From the NCBI GenBank assembly GCA_949538655.1, contig CATISE010000070.1, forward strand, positions 1 to 9,822: 9,822 nt of DNA, given 5' to 3'. Position numbers and translations under genes: made by a program. Shown in pieces: positions 1-5,960 of this stretch. Within the stretch, counting starts at the first letter, position 1. Every line of letters begins with the position of its first letter. Source of the stretch: Marine Group II euryarchaeote MED-G33. Its GTDB lineage: Archaea; Thermoplasmatota; Poseidoniia; Poseidoniales; Thalassarchaeaceae. The notes below the pieces were generated by a model. It saw nothing but the letters and a program-made list of their open reading frames with translations. It was not told the DNA's origin and did no database searches.

Positions 1-162
1 GACAAGTGTTTCATCGATATATGCGCCAATACACAGATCTGATAATTGTAGTAATTCACCCATTTGTTCGACAGAAACTTTGCCAGTACCTGGTAAGCCC
101 TGTTCATTGATCTCCCACATTGAAGAGATGTCCTGGACGCTACATTCTCGATAGAACTGCAC
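1..162 (-). CDS. Hypothetical protein, N-terminal part, cut by left edge
   Basis: The minus-strand frame is open from position 240 (after a TGA at 243-241) to the window edge and reads like real protein, with charged and amphipathic stretches such as SRKVVQFYRECSVQ and VSVEQMGELLQLSDL. I do not recognise a family. The start is uncertain. Candidates are TTG at 177, GTG at 162 (used here) and ATG at 120, and none has a Shine-Dalgarno motif or a convincing TATA box. The ATG would remove the coding-like FYREC segment, so an upstream non-ATG start is preferred. It lies just downstream of glutamine synthetase on the same strand and may be co-transcribed with it. The other five frames here are closed or look like shadows. 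I am fairly sure that something is coded here and unsure where it begins. Confidence 0.42.
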   Translation of the reverse strand, partial: MQFYRECSVQDISSMWEINEQGLPGTGKVSVEQMGELLQLSDLCIGAYIDETLV

Positions 163-251
163 AACTTTGCGTGACAACCGGACTACTTGACAAATTCCAC
201 ACTGGTTTTGCCTTTGTATGGTGGATATCCTACCCCGACTTCAGGTTGAAT

Positions 252-1262
252 TTAGTAAGCTGACTTTGTGGTCTTGATGATCACTGCACCAATCTTGTAT
301 GGGTCACCATTGGATGCAGGCCTTCGGTCTTCCAAACGTCCCTTCCAACCGTCTTCGATTGTGCCAATTGGGATTCGAATTGATGCGCCACGATCGGACA
401 CACCATATGAGAATTGGTCGATAGATTGTGTCTCATGCAGACCGGTTAATCGCATTTCATTGTGGGCGCCATAAACACTCATGTGGGCTTCGATATTCTT
501 ACCAAAAGCCTCACAAATTTTTGTAAATACTTCTTCGCCCCCAACATCACGCATCGTTCCATCTGAGAAATTCGCATGCATACCGGAACCATTCCAATCT
601 CCCTTGATTGGTTTTGGGTGGTATTCGATGTAGTAACCGTAACTCTCAGTAAGACGATCTAGCAAATAACGAGCAACCCAAAGTTCATCTCCAGCTTTCT
701 TCGCACCTTTGGCGAAAATCTGGAATTCCCACTGCCCGCAAGCGACTTCTTGATTGATTCCATCGAAACCCAAACCGGCTTCTAGACAGAGGTCGGCATG
801 CAATTCAACAAGTTCTCTTCCATGCGTGTTTTTCCCACCCACTGAGCAATAATACAGCCCTTGTGGACCTGGGTAACCGCCTACTGGGAATCCCAGTGGT
901 TGTTGTGTTTCAACATCCATGATGAAATATTCTTGCTCATATCCAAACCAGAAGTCTTCATCATCATCATCGATAGTTGCTCGCCCATTGCTGCTGTGTG
1001 GACTACCATCTGGGTTCATGACTTCGCACATCACAAGATATCCACTGTCTCGCTGTGGATCAGGATAAATTGCAGATGGTTTTAGCAAGCAATCGGAATC
1101 TCCACCTTCTGCCTGTTTGGTCGATGAACCATCGAAACACCACATGGGGCATTCTTCAATCGTACCATTGAAATCCTTTCTAATCATTGTCTTACTTCGC
1201 ATATTTTGCGTCGGTTCATATCCGTCTAGCCAAATGTATTCGAGTTTCGCGTGTGCTGTCAT
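252..1262 (-). CDS. glnA: Glutamine synthetase, type II (GSII)
   Basis: This cytoplasmic enzyme joins ammonia to glutamate with ATP to make glutamine. At 336 residues it has the short GSII (eukaryotic/Bacteroidetes) architecture, not the 440-470 residue GSI form common in archaea. Visible motifs in order: EYIWLDGYEPTQN near 8-20, the FDGSS loop at 43-47, the metal-binding EQEY around 109-112, NQEV at 170-173, GQWEFQ at 176-181, NGSGMHAN at 224-231, RLTG at 271-274, DRGASIRIP at 290-298, and EDRRPASN at 311-318. All expected active-site blocks are present, so it should be functional. By memory the wording is closest to Bacteroidetes GSII, which suggests transfer from bacteria if the host is an archaeon. 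It diverges from glutamate dehydrogenase, and a TATA-like box lies about 35 nt before the ATG. There is no Shine-Dalgarno motif at the usual place, so its leader is probably very short. Confidence 0.96.
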   Translation of the reverse strand: MTAHAKLEYIWLDGYEPTQNMRSKTMIRKDFNGTIEECPMWCFDGSSTKQAEGGDSDCLLKPSAIYPDPQRDSGYLVMCEVMNPDGSPHSSNGRATIDDDDEDFWFGYEQEYFIMDVETQQPLGFPVGGYPGPQGLYYCSVGGKNTHGRELVELHADLCLEAGLGFDGINQEVACGQWEFQIFAKGAKKAGDELWVARYLLDRLTESYGYYIEYHPKPIKGDWNGSGMHANFSDGTMRDVGGEEVFTKICEAFGKNIEAHMSVYGAHNEMRLTGLHETQSIDQFSYGVSDRGASIRIPIGTIEDGWKGRLEDRRPASNGDPYKIGAVIIKTTKSAY

Positions 1263-1290
1263 AACTACCGACCCCTTCGTGGTTGAGGCA

Positions 1291-1304
1291 GTATATTATT
1301 ATAC
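1291..1304 (-). promoter_or_regulatory. TATA-box palindrome of the glutamine synthetase promoter
   Basis: On the minus strand this reads GTATAATAATATAC, an archaeal-type TATA box inside 5-bp inverted arms (GTATA/TATAC). Its centre is about 35 nt before the glnA ATG. With the usual 25-27 nt TATA-to-start spacing, transcription would begin around 1270, giving a leader of about 8 nt. The inverted symmetry could also serve a dimeric repressor. That role is inferred. Confidence 0.5.
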
Positions 1305-1555
1305 ACATGCACAACATTAGACTCACAATCTATACATAAATTCAACAAACATGATTGAAATTATACATTTGGCCAAAAAAACCTAAAAATTAAGTCAGAA
1401 TTATAAAAATAACCTCTATTTTATCCCAATTAATGAACGGATGAAGTTGTAGAATTTTGCGAGGATGGTACTGTGGTAAACAGTTGAAAATAATCGCCGT
1501 CCTGTTTCTCATTGCGGACCTTTCAAAAGGGATACTTGAGTGGGCGCCTCAATCA

Positions 1556-1573
1556 CAAGCGTACTTTCGCTTG
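1556..1573 (+). promoter_or_regulatory. Hairpin 1 in the gdhA leader
   Basis: CAAGCG and CGCTTG form a perfect 6-bp inverted repeat around a TACTTT loop. It ends 9 nt before the Shine-Dalgarno motif of gdhA and directly abuts a second inverted repeat. It could be an mRNA stem or a DNA operator. No T-run follows, so it does not resemble an intrinsic terminator. Confidence 0.35.
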
Positions 1574-1594
1574 ATTTTCTTAAGGTGAGAAAAT
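1574..1594 (+). promoter_or_regulatory. Hairpin 2, covering the gdhA ribosome-binding site and start
   Basis: ATTTTCT (1574-1580) and AGAAAAT (1588-1594) form a perfect 7-bp inverted repeat around the loop TAAGGTG. The ribosome-binding AGGTGA lies mainly in the loop and the first two bases of the ATG lie in the stem. If it forms in mRNA, it would partly mask translation initiation. The stem is mostly A-U and therefore weak, so the role is speculative. Confidence 0.35.
1583..1588 (+). promoter_or_regulatory. Ribosome-binding site of gdhA
   Basis: AGGTGA matches the archaeal anti-Shine-Dalgarno, with AGGT exactly 6 nt before the ATG at 1593. It fixes that start codon and shows that gdhA, unlike the other promoter-proximal genes here, has a leader. 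Confidence 0.7.
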
Positions 1595-2951
1595 GCACTC
1601 TGAAATGCAAAGAATTTTCGACAAAGTTGTTGCCCGAGATCCCGACCAACCTGAATTTCAGCAGGCTTGCCTTGAAGTGCTGGAAACTCTCGGTCCAGCA
1701 ATCGATGCACATCCAGAATATATTCCAATTGTTGAACGTCTATGTGAACCGGAGAGAATCATCCAATTCCGTGTCCCATGGGTGGATGATGGCGGGGGTC
1801 AACACGTCAATCGTGGATTTAGAATCCAGTACAATGGGGCGATTGGACCTTACAAAGGTGGTCTTCGATTCCATCCCACGGTTAACCAGAGCGTCCTAAA
1901 GTTCCTAGCGTTTGAGCAGATTTTCAAGAACAGCCTAACCGGCCTCCCAATGGGTGGCGGAAAAGGTGGTTCCGACTTTGACCCCAAAGGGAAATCAGAT
2001 TCGGAAGTTATGCGGTTTTGTCAGTCATTCATGATGGAACTCTGGAGGCACATTGGTCACAACTTGGATGTTCCTGCAGGGGATATCGGCGTGGGTGGTC
2101 GAGAAATTGGATACCTATTCGGCATGTATAAGAAATTGAGGAATGATTTCGAAGCGGGTGTTCTTACTGGAAAGGGCATGTCATTTGGCGGTTCGTTGAT
2201 TCGTCCAGAGGCCACAGGTTACGGTCTGGTTTACTTCGCGCGCGAGATGCTTGCTACCAAGGGCATGTCATTTGAAGGTGCGACAGTATCGATTAGTGGT
2301 TCAGGAAATGTTGCGCAGTTTGCATGTGAGAAAGTCCTTGATTTGGGTGGGAAACCAGTTACCATGAGTGATTCGAGTGGTTGGATTCACGACCCCGCTG
2401 GGATTGACCGCGAAAAGTTGGCTTGGGTCATGGACCTCAAGAATAATCGCCGAGGTAGAATCAGTGAATATGCTGACCATTTCGACGGAGTCACCTATAC
2501 GAAATCACAACCTGATCCTTCAGTGAATGGGTTGTGGTCTGTGAAGGTCGATGTAGCTCTACCTTGTGCAACTCAGAATGAACTGAATGCAGCTGAAGCC
2601 CATTCATTGGTTGACGGTGGTTGCTCAGCGGTTGCAGAAGGTGCCAACATGCCCTGTACTCCTGAAGCGGTTGAAGTATTCCAGAACAATGGATTGCTTT
2701 TCGCACCTGGAAAGGCTAGCAATGCAGGTGGTGTAGCAACATCTGGTCTGGAAATGAGTCAAAACAGTCTGCGTTTGAACTGGTCCCGTCAAGAAGTTGA
2801 TGAGAAGTTGGAGAACATCATGGTAAACATTCACAAAAACGCCTTTGAGACTGCTGATCGTTTTGGCCACCCTGGTAACTATGTAATCGGTGCAAATATC
2901 GCTGGTTTCCTGAAGATCGCTGAAGCTATGCTGGCTCAAGGTGTTCTTTGA
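1593..2951 (+). CDS. gdhA: Glutamate dehydrogenase, NADP-type
   Basis: This cytoplasmic enzyme converts 2-oxoglutarate and ammonia to glutamate, reversibly. The 452 residues match the bacterial hexameric NADP-dependent subfamily (about 447-450), and exceed the roughly 415-420 of typical archaeal enzymes. Visible blocks are the substrate site GPYKGGLRFHP at 85-95, the catalytic lysine in PMGGGKGGSDFDPKGKS (K124), the PAGDIGVGGREIGYLFG block with D164, and the nucleotide-binding SGSGNVAQ at 235-242. MSDSSGWI follows at 258-265, with serine rather than an acidic residue after the second strand, which fits NADP. The ATG at 1593 is set by an AGGTGA site. It diverges from glutamine synthetase, and the pair gives both entry steps for ammonia. 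Its stop lies 4 bp from the stop of the convergent membrane-protein gene. The bacterial-type sequence suggests old lateral transfer; that is inferred. Confidence 0.96.
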   Translation: MHSEMQRIFDKVVARDPDQPEFQQACLEVLETLGPAIDAHPEYIPIVERLCEPERIIQFRVPWVDDGGGQHVNRGFRIQYNGAIGPYKGGLRFHPTVNQSVLKFLAFEQIFKNSLTGLPMGGGKGGSDFDPKGKSDSEVMRFCQSFMMELWRHIGHNLDVPAGDIGVGGREIGYLFGMYKKLRNDFEAGVLTGKGMSFGGSLIRPEATGYGLVYFAREMLATKGMSFEGATVSISGSGNVAQFACEKVLDLGGKPVTMSDSSGWIHDPAGIDREKLAWVMDLKNNRRGRISEYADHFDGVTYTKSQPDPSVNGLWSVKVDVALPCATQNELNAAEAHSLVDGGCSAVAEGANMPCTPEAVEVFQNNGLLFAPGKASNAGGVATSGLEMSQNSLRLNWSRQEVDEKLENIMVNIHKNAFETADRFGHPGNYVIGANIAGFLKIAEAMLAQGVL

Positions 2952-2955
2952 TAAC

Positions 2956-3396
2956 TCAAAGTGTAACCAAAAACATCAACGCCATTCCAAGGCTAATCAT
3001 TGCAAAAATGATATTGGTAATCATGCCTAAAATCGAGCTTGAATCCTTGCCGCCGTTTTGCCGTTCCCAAGCTGATTTGTCATTATAGTACATCGCATCC
3101 ATAATGCATGCTATTCCAAGAAAACCACAGCACATGGAATTGGTTAATTCTCCAATGCCACCCAAATCCCCTAAATTGGTCAAAAATGAGACAACTAGTG
3201 AAAATATAATTCCAAATCCAATGATGATGTAAGAAATATGTCTGTAATTTGGACTGGGCTTGAAAGCGGGATTTTGCACATAGATGACCTGCTGGTTAGT
3301 AGGTTGCCCTGCAAGGATTTGTGGCTGTGTCCCTCCGATGACAACTTGCCCAGAGGGTTGGTTCGATTCATTTTCCCAGGGTGATTGGGTTTGCAT
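2956..3396 (-). CDS. Small membrane protein with polar N-terminal tail
   Basis: I do not recognise a named family. The 146 residues begin with a polar tail of about 50 residues rich in Q, N, P and G, with no signal peptide. About three membrane segments follow: roughly 54-72, 83-103 and 122-146. Between the second and third lies a short charged loop with the pattern DAMYYNDKSAWERQNGG (100-116), which looks like a conserved signature. It is the last gene of the carboxylase operon. The stop TAG of the preceding zinc-protein gene overlaps its ribosome-binding site (TAGGTGA), so translation is probably coupled. The protein sits in the cytoplasmic membrane, and its link to propionyl-CoA metabolism is unknown. 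It ends 4 bp from the gdhA stop. Confidence 0.8.
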   Translation of the reverse strand: MQTQSPWENESNQPSGQVVIGGTQPQILAGQPTNQQVIYVQNPAFKPSPNYRHISYIIIGFGIIFSLVVSFLTNLGDLGGIGELTNSMCCGFLGIACIMDAMYYNDKSAWERQNGGKDSSSILGMITNIIFAMISLGMALMFLVTL

Positions 3397-3400
3397 GAAA

Positions 3401-3406
3401 TCACCT
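3401..3406 (-). promoter_or_regulatory. Ribosome-binding site of the small membrane protein
   Basis: AGGTGA with AGGT exactly 6 nt before the ATG at 3396. The stop TAG of the upstream gene is embedded in it (TAGGTGA), a stop/binding-site overlap typical of translational coupling. It supports the membrane-protein gene and its start. Confidence 0.7.
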
Positions 3407-3650
3407 AGATAGCCGTCGGAGCAACGTGATCGTCATCTTTGTCATCGGGTGTCCGAACACGATTCCAAACGCCCGACATCAGATCACCATGACATTTCTC
3501 ACAATAGTGGAAGCGACGATATGCCTCTCTGAATGAATACGCCTTCTTTCCAGTTGCAACGAGATAACCCTCTGGTGAGAGTCTTGAGATGGTGTTTCCA
3601 TCCTCATCGCAGCCAGGAAAATCACAGCGCGGCATCTTATCTCCAGACAT
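3405..3650 (-). CDS. Small putative zinc-binding protein
   Basis: This is an 81-residue soluble protein of unknown function. It carries two cysteine pairs, C9-x4-C14 in RCDFPGCDEDG and C50-x2-C53 in YCEKCH with H54 next to it, separated by about 35 residues. That layout fits one zinc site of the ribbon or treble-clef kind. The tail from about 67 is acidic and probably disordered. The start at 3650 is set by a strong AAGGAGGTG site with AGGT exactly 6 nt before the ATG, preferred over an internal Met at residue 6. It lies 19 nt after the biotin carrier gene and shares its stop with the ribosome-binding site of the next gene, so it belongs to the carboxylase operon. No DNA-binding or enzyme motif is visible; a regulator, chaperone or structural role are all possible. 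Confidence 0.78.
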   Translation of the reverse strand: MSGDKMPRCDFPGCDEDGNTISRLSPEGYLVATGKKAYSFREAYRRFHYCEKCHGDLMSGVWNRVRTPDDKDDDHVAPTAI

Positions 3651-3655
3651 CGATA

Positions 3656-3664
3656 CACCTCCTT
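3656..3664 (-). promoter_or_regulatory. Ribosome-binding site of the zinc-binding protein
   Basis: AAGGAGGTG is a strong anti-Shine-Dalgarno match with AGGT exactly 6 nt before the ATG at 3650. It selects this start over the internal Met six codons in. Confidence 0.72.
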
Positions 3665-3669
3665 CCTCT

Positions 3670-4074
3670 TCAACCCTCGTCCTGCACAGGGGGCTGAATC
3701 ACAACAAGCGGGATGTTTGCTTCTACATTCATCCCATCTTCGCAGTGTACAGCAGAGACGGTGCCGGAGATGGGAGCGGCGACTTCATTTTGCATTTTCA
3801 TGGCTTCAAGAATCAGAATCGTATCACCTTCCTCAACAGAATCTCCCACGCTGACTTCGACTGTCACGACTTTACCTGGCATGCTGGCACTTACAGTCCC
3901 ACTTCGCTTCCGACCTCCTCCACTCCCTCGCTTTCGAGGTGCATTCCCCTTTGACTCAGGGATTTGGAATTCAAAGGTCTGCCCTTCAATGGTGGCTCGA
4001 TAGGTATCTCCTTCAATTACAACCTCAACCTCAAATTCCTCACCATCGATGATGACCTTGCGGGATTGACTCAT
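3670..4074 (-). CDS. Biotin carboxyl carrier protein of acyl/propionyl-CoA carboxylase
   Basis: This protein carries biotin between biotin carboxylase and the carboxyltransferase. The 134 residues contain an N-terminal beta-rich segment (5-38), a basic glycine-rich linker (about 41-58, RKRGSGGGRKRSG), and a C-terminal biotinyl domain (about 62-128) with the AMKM motif, where K93 is the biotin attachment site. PGKV at 66-69 and GDSVEEGD at 77-84 are typical of the fold. The start at 4074 is chosen because a GGAGGTGA site places AGGT exactly 6 nt before it. The adjacent ATG at 4077 is too close to that site. The reading frame is open for 40 further codons upstream, to 4197, but that extension lacks a ribosome-binding site and overlaps the small-subunit gene. 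It stands fourth-to-third in an operon order of carboxyltransferase, small subunit, carrier, zinc protein. The biotin carboxylase gene is not in the window. Confidence 0.93.
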   Translation of the reverse strand: MSQSRKVIIDGEEFEVEVVIEGDTYRATIEGQTFEFQIPESKGNAPRKRGSGGGRKRSGTVSASMPGKVVTVEVSVGDSVEEGDTILILEAMKMQNEVAAPISGTVSAVHCEDGMNVEANIPLVVIQPPVQDEG

Positions 4075-4078
4075 CATT

Positions 4079-4086
4079 TCACCTCC
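4079..4086 (-). promoter_or_regulatory. Ribosome-binding site of the biotin carrier gene
   Basis: GGAGGTGA is the longest anti-Shine-Dalgarno match in the window, with AGGT exactly 6 nt before the ATG at 4074. Its last three bases are the TGA stop of the small-subunit gene. This decides the start against the longer open frame beginning at 4197. Confidence 0.75.
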
Positions 4087-4357
4087 AAGTAGAGCGCTTT
4101 TGGCGCGATTCCATGAGATTGGATTGCCCCATCCTCGTTCTTCTATGATCTTGGCTCCAAGCAGGACCCAATTGGCGCCCCAATGAGCTCCTTTCATCTG
4201 AAATTTGGCTCATGGATAGAACTGCAACCAAGGCGGCAGCACGAAGTAAATCTTGACGAGAATTGGTTTCGGTCAATACATTTTTTTCGATTGGAACCTT
4301 TTCTCTAGCCGCTTTCAAAACCCCTTCCAAGGATTCAGCGTATGATTCAGTAGACAT
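4079..4357 (-). CDS. Putative small accessory subunit of the acyl-CoA carboxylase (PccX/epsilon-like)
   Basis: A 92-residue basic soluble protein lies between the carboxyltransferase and the biotin carrier. Its parts are a charged N-terminus (1-35), an alanine-rich hydrophobic helix RAAALVAVLSM (39-49), and a basic tail with a tryptophan, arginines, NLMESRQKR and a final STWR. Small subunits of acyl-CoA carboxylases, such as actinobacterial epsilon and haloarchaeal PccX, share this plan of Ala-rich helix followed by a Trp/Arg tail and hold the two enzyme halves together. The assignment here rests on plan and position, not on clear identity. An AGGTGA site with the standard 6-nt spacing precedes the ATG, the carboxyltransferase stop TAG overlaps that site, and the TGA stop overlaps the next gene's site. 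A second frame is also open over the last third of the gene, so an indel cannot be excluded. Confidence 0.68.
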   Translation of the reverse strand: MSTESYAESLEGVLKAAREKVPIEKNVLTETNSRQDLLRAAALVAVLSMSQISDERSSLGRQLGPAWSQDHRRTRMGQSNLMESRQKRSTWR

Positions 4358-4361
4358 ATTT

Positions 4362-4367
4362 TCACCT
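4362..4367 (-). promoter_or_regulatory. Ribosome-binding site of the small carboxylase subunit
   Basis: AGGTGA with AGGT exactly 6 nt before the ATG at 4357. It overlaps the TAG stop of the carboxyltransferase gene. It is the main reason to accept the 92-codon frame as a real gene. Confidence 0.68.
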
Positions 4368-5919
4368 AAAGTGGGATATTTCCATGCTTACGGGCAGGTC
4401 GTGTTTCCTCTTTGTCGTGAAGCATTCCAAGGGCCTTGACAAGACGACGTCGGGTATCACTCGGTTCGATGACATCATCGATGTATCCCATCGCTGCAGC
4501 CTGATACGGGTTGGCGAACCTTTCGGTATATTCGTCTACCAAGCGCTGCCGCTCTTCATCTGGATTTCCAGCTGCTTCAATTCGCCTTCGATGAATGATC
4601 TGAACCGCACCATCTGCTCCCATGACAGCGAGTTCTGCCGTTGGCCAAGCAACATTGTAATCGGCACGAATATGCTTCGAACACATGACATCATATGCGC
4701 CGCCGTATGCCTTTCGCAGTATCACCGTCATCTTAGGGACTGTCGCTTCGGAGTAAGCATAGAGAAGTTTGGCCCCATGGCGAATAATACCTCCCCATTC
4801 TTGGTTTGCACCGGGCAGAAATCCTGGGACGTCAACCAGAGTGACCAACGGAATTCCAAACGCATCGCAGAATCTGACAAATCTCGCTGCCTTGGTCGAT
4901 GCATCGATGTCCAGACATCCAGCCAGAACTTTTGGTTGGTTTGCAACGACACCTACGGTTGTCCCATCAAGTCGACCGAATCCAACGACGATATTTCCTG
5001 CAAAATCTGCTTGCACTTCTAGGAATGCCCCCGCATCTAGAATTTCAGTGATTACGTCATTGACATCATACGGTTTATTCGGATCTTTAGGCACAATTGA
5101 ATCCAGAGGAGTACAGAGTCTTTCTGATGAGTCGCCAAGTGATTTGTTTGGAACGCCCGAGAGGTTATTCGATGGCAACAAACCAATCAAATCACGTGTT
5201 AAATCGATTGCATCTTCATCAGAACTCGCTGTGAAGTGTGTCACTCCTGACTTACTTCCATGCGTCATTGCACCACCTAAATCTTCGAATGTGACTTCTT
5301 CATTGGTGACGGTTTTGATGACTTCAGGGCCTGTGATGAACATATGCGCTGTTTGGTCAACCATGACGATAAAGTCGGTAATTGCTGGGCTGTAGACTGC
5401 ACCACCTGCACACGGGCCCATGATAACGCTGATTTGCGGTATGACACCACTTGCCCGAACATTGCGGAAGAAAATTTCAGCATAGGACCCCAAACTTGCC
5501 ACTCCTTCCTGAATTCGGGCGCCGCCAGAATCATTCAATCCAATGACGGGGGTTCCTGCTTTCATGGCCATGTCCAAGATTTTACAAATCTTCAGACCAT
5601 GCATTTCACCAAGACTTCCACCATAAACTGTGAAATCCTGAGCAAAGCAATGTACGGCTTTTCCATCGATGGTTCCATGTCCACAAACAACACCATCTCC
5701 AGGGATGACGTTTCCTTCCATTCCGAAATCAGTACATCGGTGTTCGACAAGTGCATCGACTTCTTGGAATGATCCATCGTCTAGCAACATTTCTAGCCGT
5801 TCTCTGGCCGTCATTTTACCCCGATTGTGTTGGGCATTGATTCTCTGGGAACCTCCTCCTGCTTCTGATTGAGCCTTTCGGCGACGGAGTTCGTCGAGTC
5901 GCTCATCCGCTGTTTCCAT
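4366..5919 (-). CDS. pccB: Acyl-CoA (propionyl-CoA) carboxylase, carboxyltransferase subunit
   Basis: This subunit moves the carboxyl group from biotin to an acyl-CoA, most likely propionyl-CoA, to give methylmalonyl-CoA. From the ATG at 5919 it has 517 residues, normal for the family, with two crotonase-like halves. Visible motifs are ARERLEMLLDDGSF at 38-51, SGGARIQEG at 131-139, GPCAGGAVYSPAITDF at 168-183, PGFLPG at 365-370, GGIIRHGAKLLYAY at 376-389 and YGGAYDVM at 405-412. The aspartate in the last motif (D410) is the residue linked to propionyl-CoA preference in Streptomyces PccB. The frame is open to a GTG at 5943, but the family normally begins close to the ADERLDELRRRK helix, so the ATG is preferred. 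It leads the minus-strand operon and diverges from the methylmalonyl-CoA mutase operon, which supports propionyl-CoA over acetyl-CoA as substrate. No Shine-Dalgarno motif is seen. Confidence 0.93.
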   Translation of the reverse strand: METADERLDELRRRKAQSEAGGGSQRINAQHNRGKMTARERLEMLLDDGSFQEVDALVEHRCTDFGMEGNVIPGDGVVCGHGTIDGKAVHCFAQDFTVYGGSLGEMHGLKICKILDMAMKAGTPVIGLNDSGGARIQEGVASLGSYAEIFFRNVRASGVIPQISVIMGPCAGGAVYSPAITDFIVMVDQTAHMFITGPEVIKTVTNEEVTFEDLGGAMTHGSKSGVTHFTASSDEDAIDLTRDLIGLLPSNNLSGVPNKSLGDSSERLCTPLDSIVPKDPNKPYDVNDVITEILDAGAFLEVQADFAGNIVVGFGRLDGTTVGVVANQPKVLAGCLDIDASTKAARFVRFCDAFGIPLVTLVDVPGFLPGANQEWGGIIRHGAKLLYAYSEATVPKMTVILRKAYGGAYDVMCSKHIRADYNVAWPTAELAVMGADGAVQIIHRRRIEAAGNPDEERQRLVDEYTERFANPYQAAAMGYIDDVIEPSDTRRRLVKALGMLHDKEETRPARKHGNIPL

Positions 5920-5960
5920 GGCCCTCAAACACCCCGTTACCACAGTCCGCCCTTGAAGAT

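Larger units (their letters stand above)
1263..1592. other. Divergent intergenic region between glnA and gdhA
   Basis: This 330-bp stretch carries no credible gene. The part from about 1290 to 1440 is strongly AT-rich and holds the glnA TATA box. The right part holds weak TATA-like candidates for gdhA (TTGAAAATAATC at 1484-1495 and TTTCAAAA at 1521-1528), which would give leaders of roughly 75 or 40 nt. Two tandem inverted repeats sit directly before gdhA. The shared region allows common control of both ammonia-assimilation genes. I saw no obvious NrpR-type GGAA-N8-TTCC operator. Confidence 0.6.

Noticed and set aside
61..120. EF-hand-like loop in the left-edge protein (PGTGKVSVEQ)
   Set aside because: The Gly and hydrophobic positions resemble an EF-hand, but the calcium-binding acidic residues are missing.
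1540..1899. 119-codon plus-strand frame overlapping the start of gdhA
   Set aside because: It is out of frame with gdhA, overlaps its regulatory hairpins, and has no ribosome-binding site or protein-like pattern.
4384..5022. 212-codon plus-strand open frame inside the carboxyltransferase gene
   Set aside because: It is antisense to a strongly conserved gene, rich in Cys and Ser without any domain, and has no start signals; a shadow frame. The same holds for the 208-codon frame at 4769-5395.
5920..5943. Longer carboxyltransferase start at GTG 5943
   Set aside because: It adds eight residues unlike the family N-terminus, has no ribosome-binding site at the standard spacing, and a good ATG follows at 5919.
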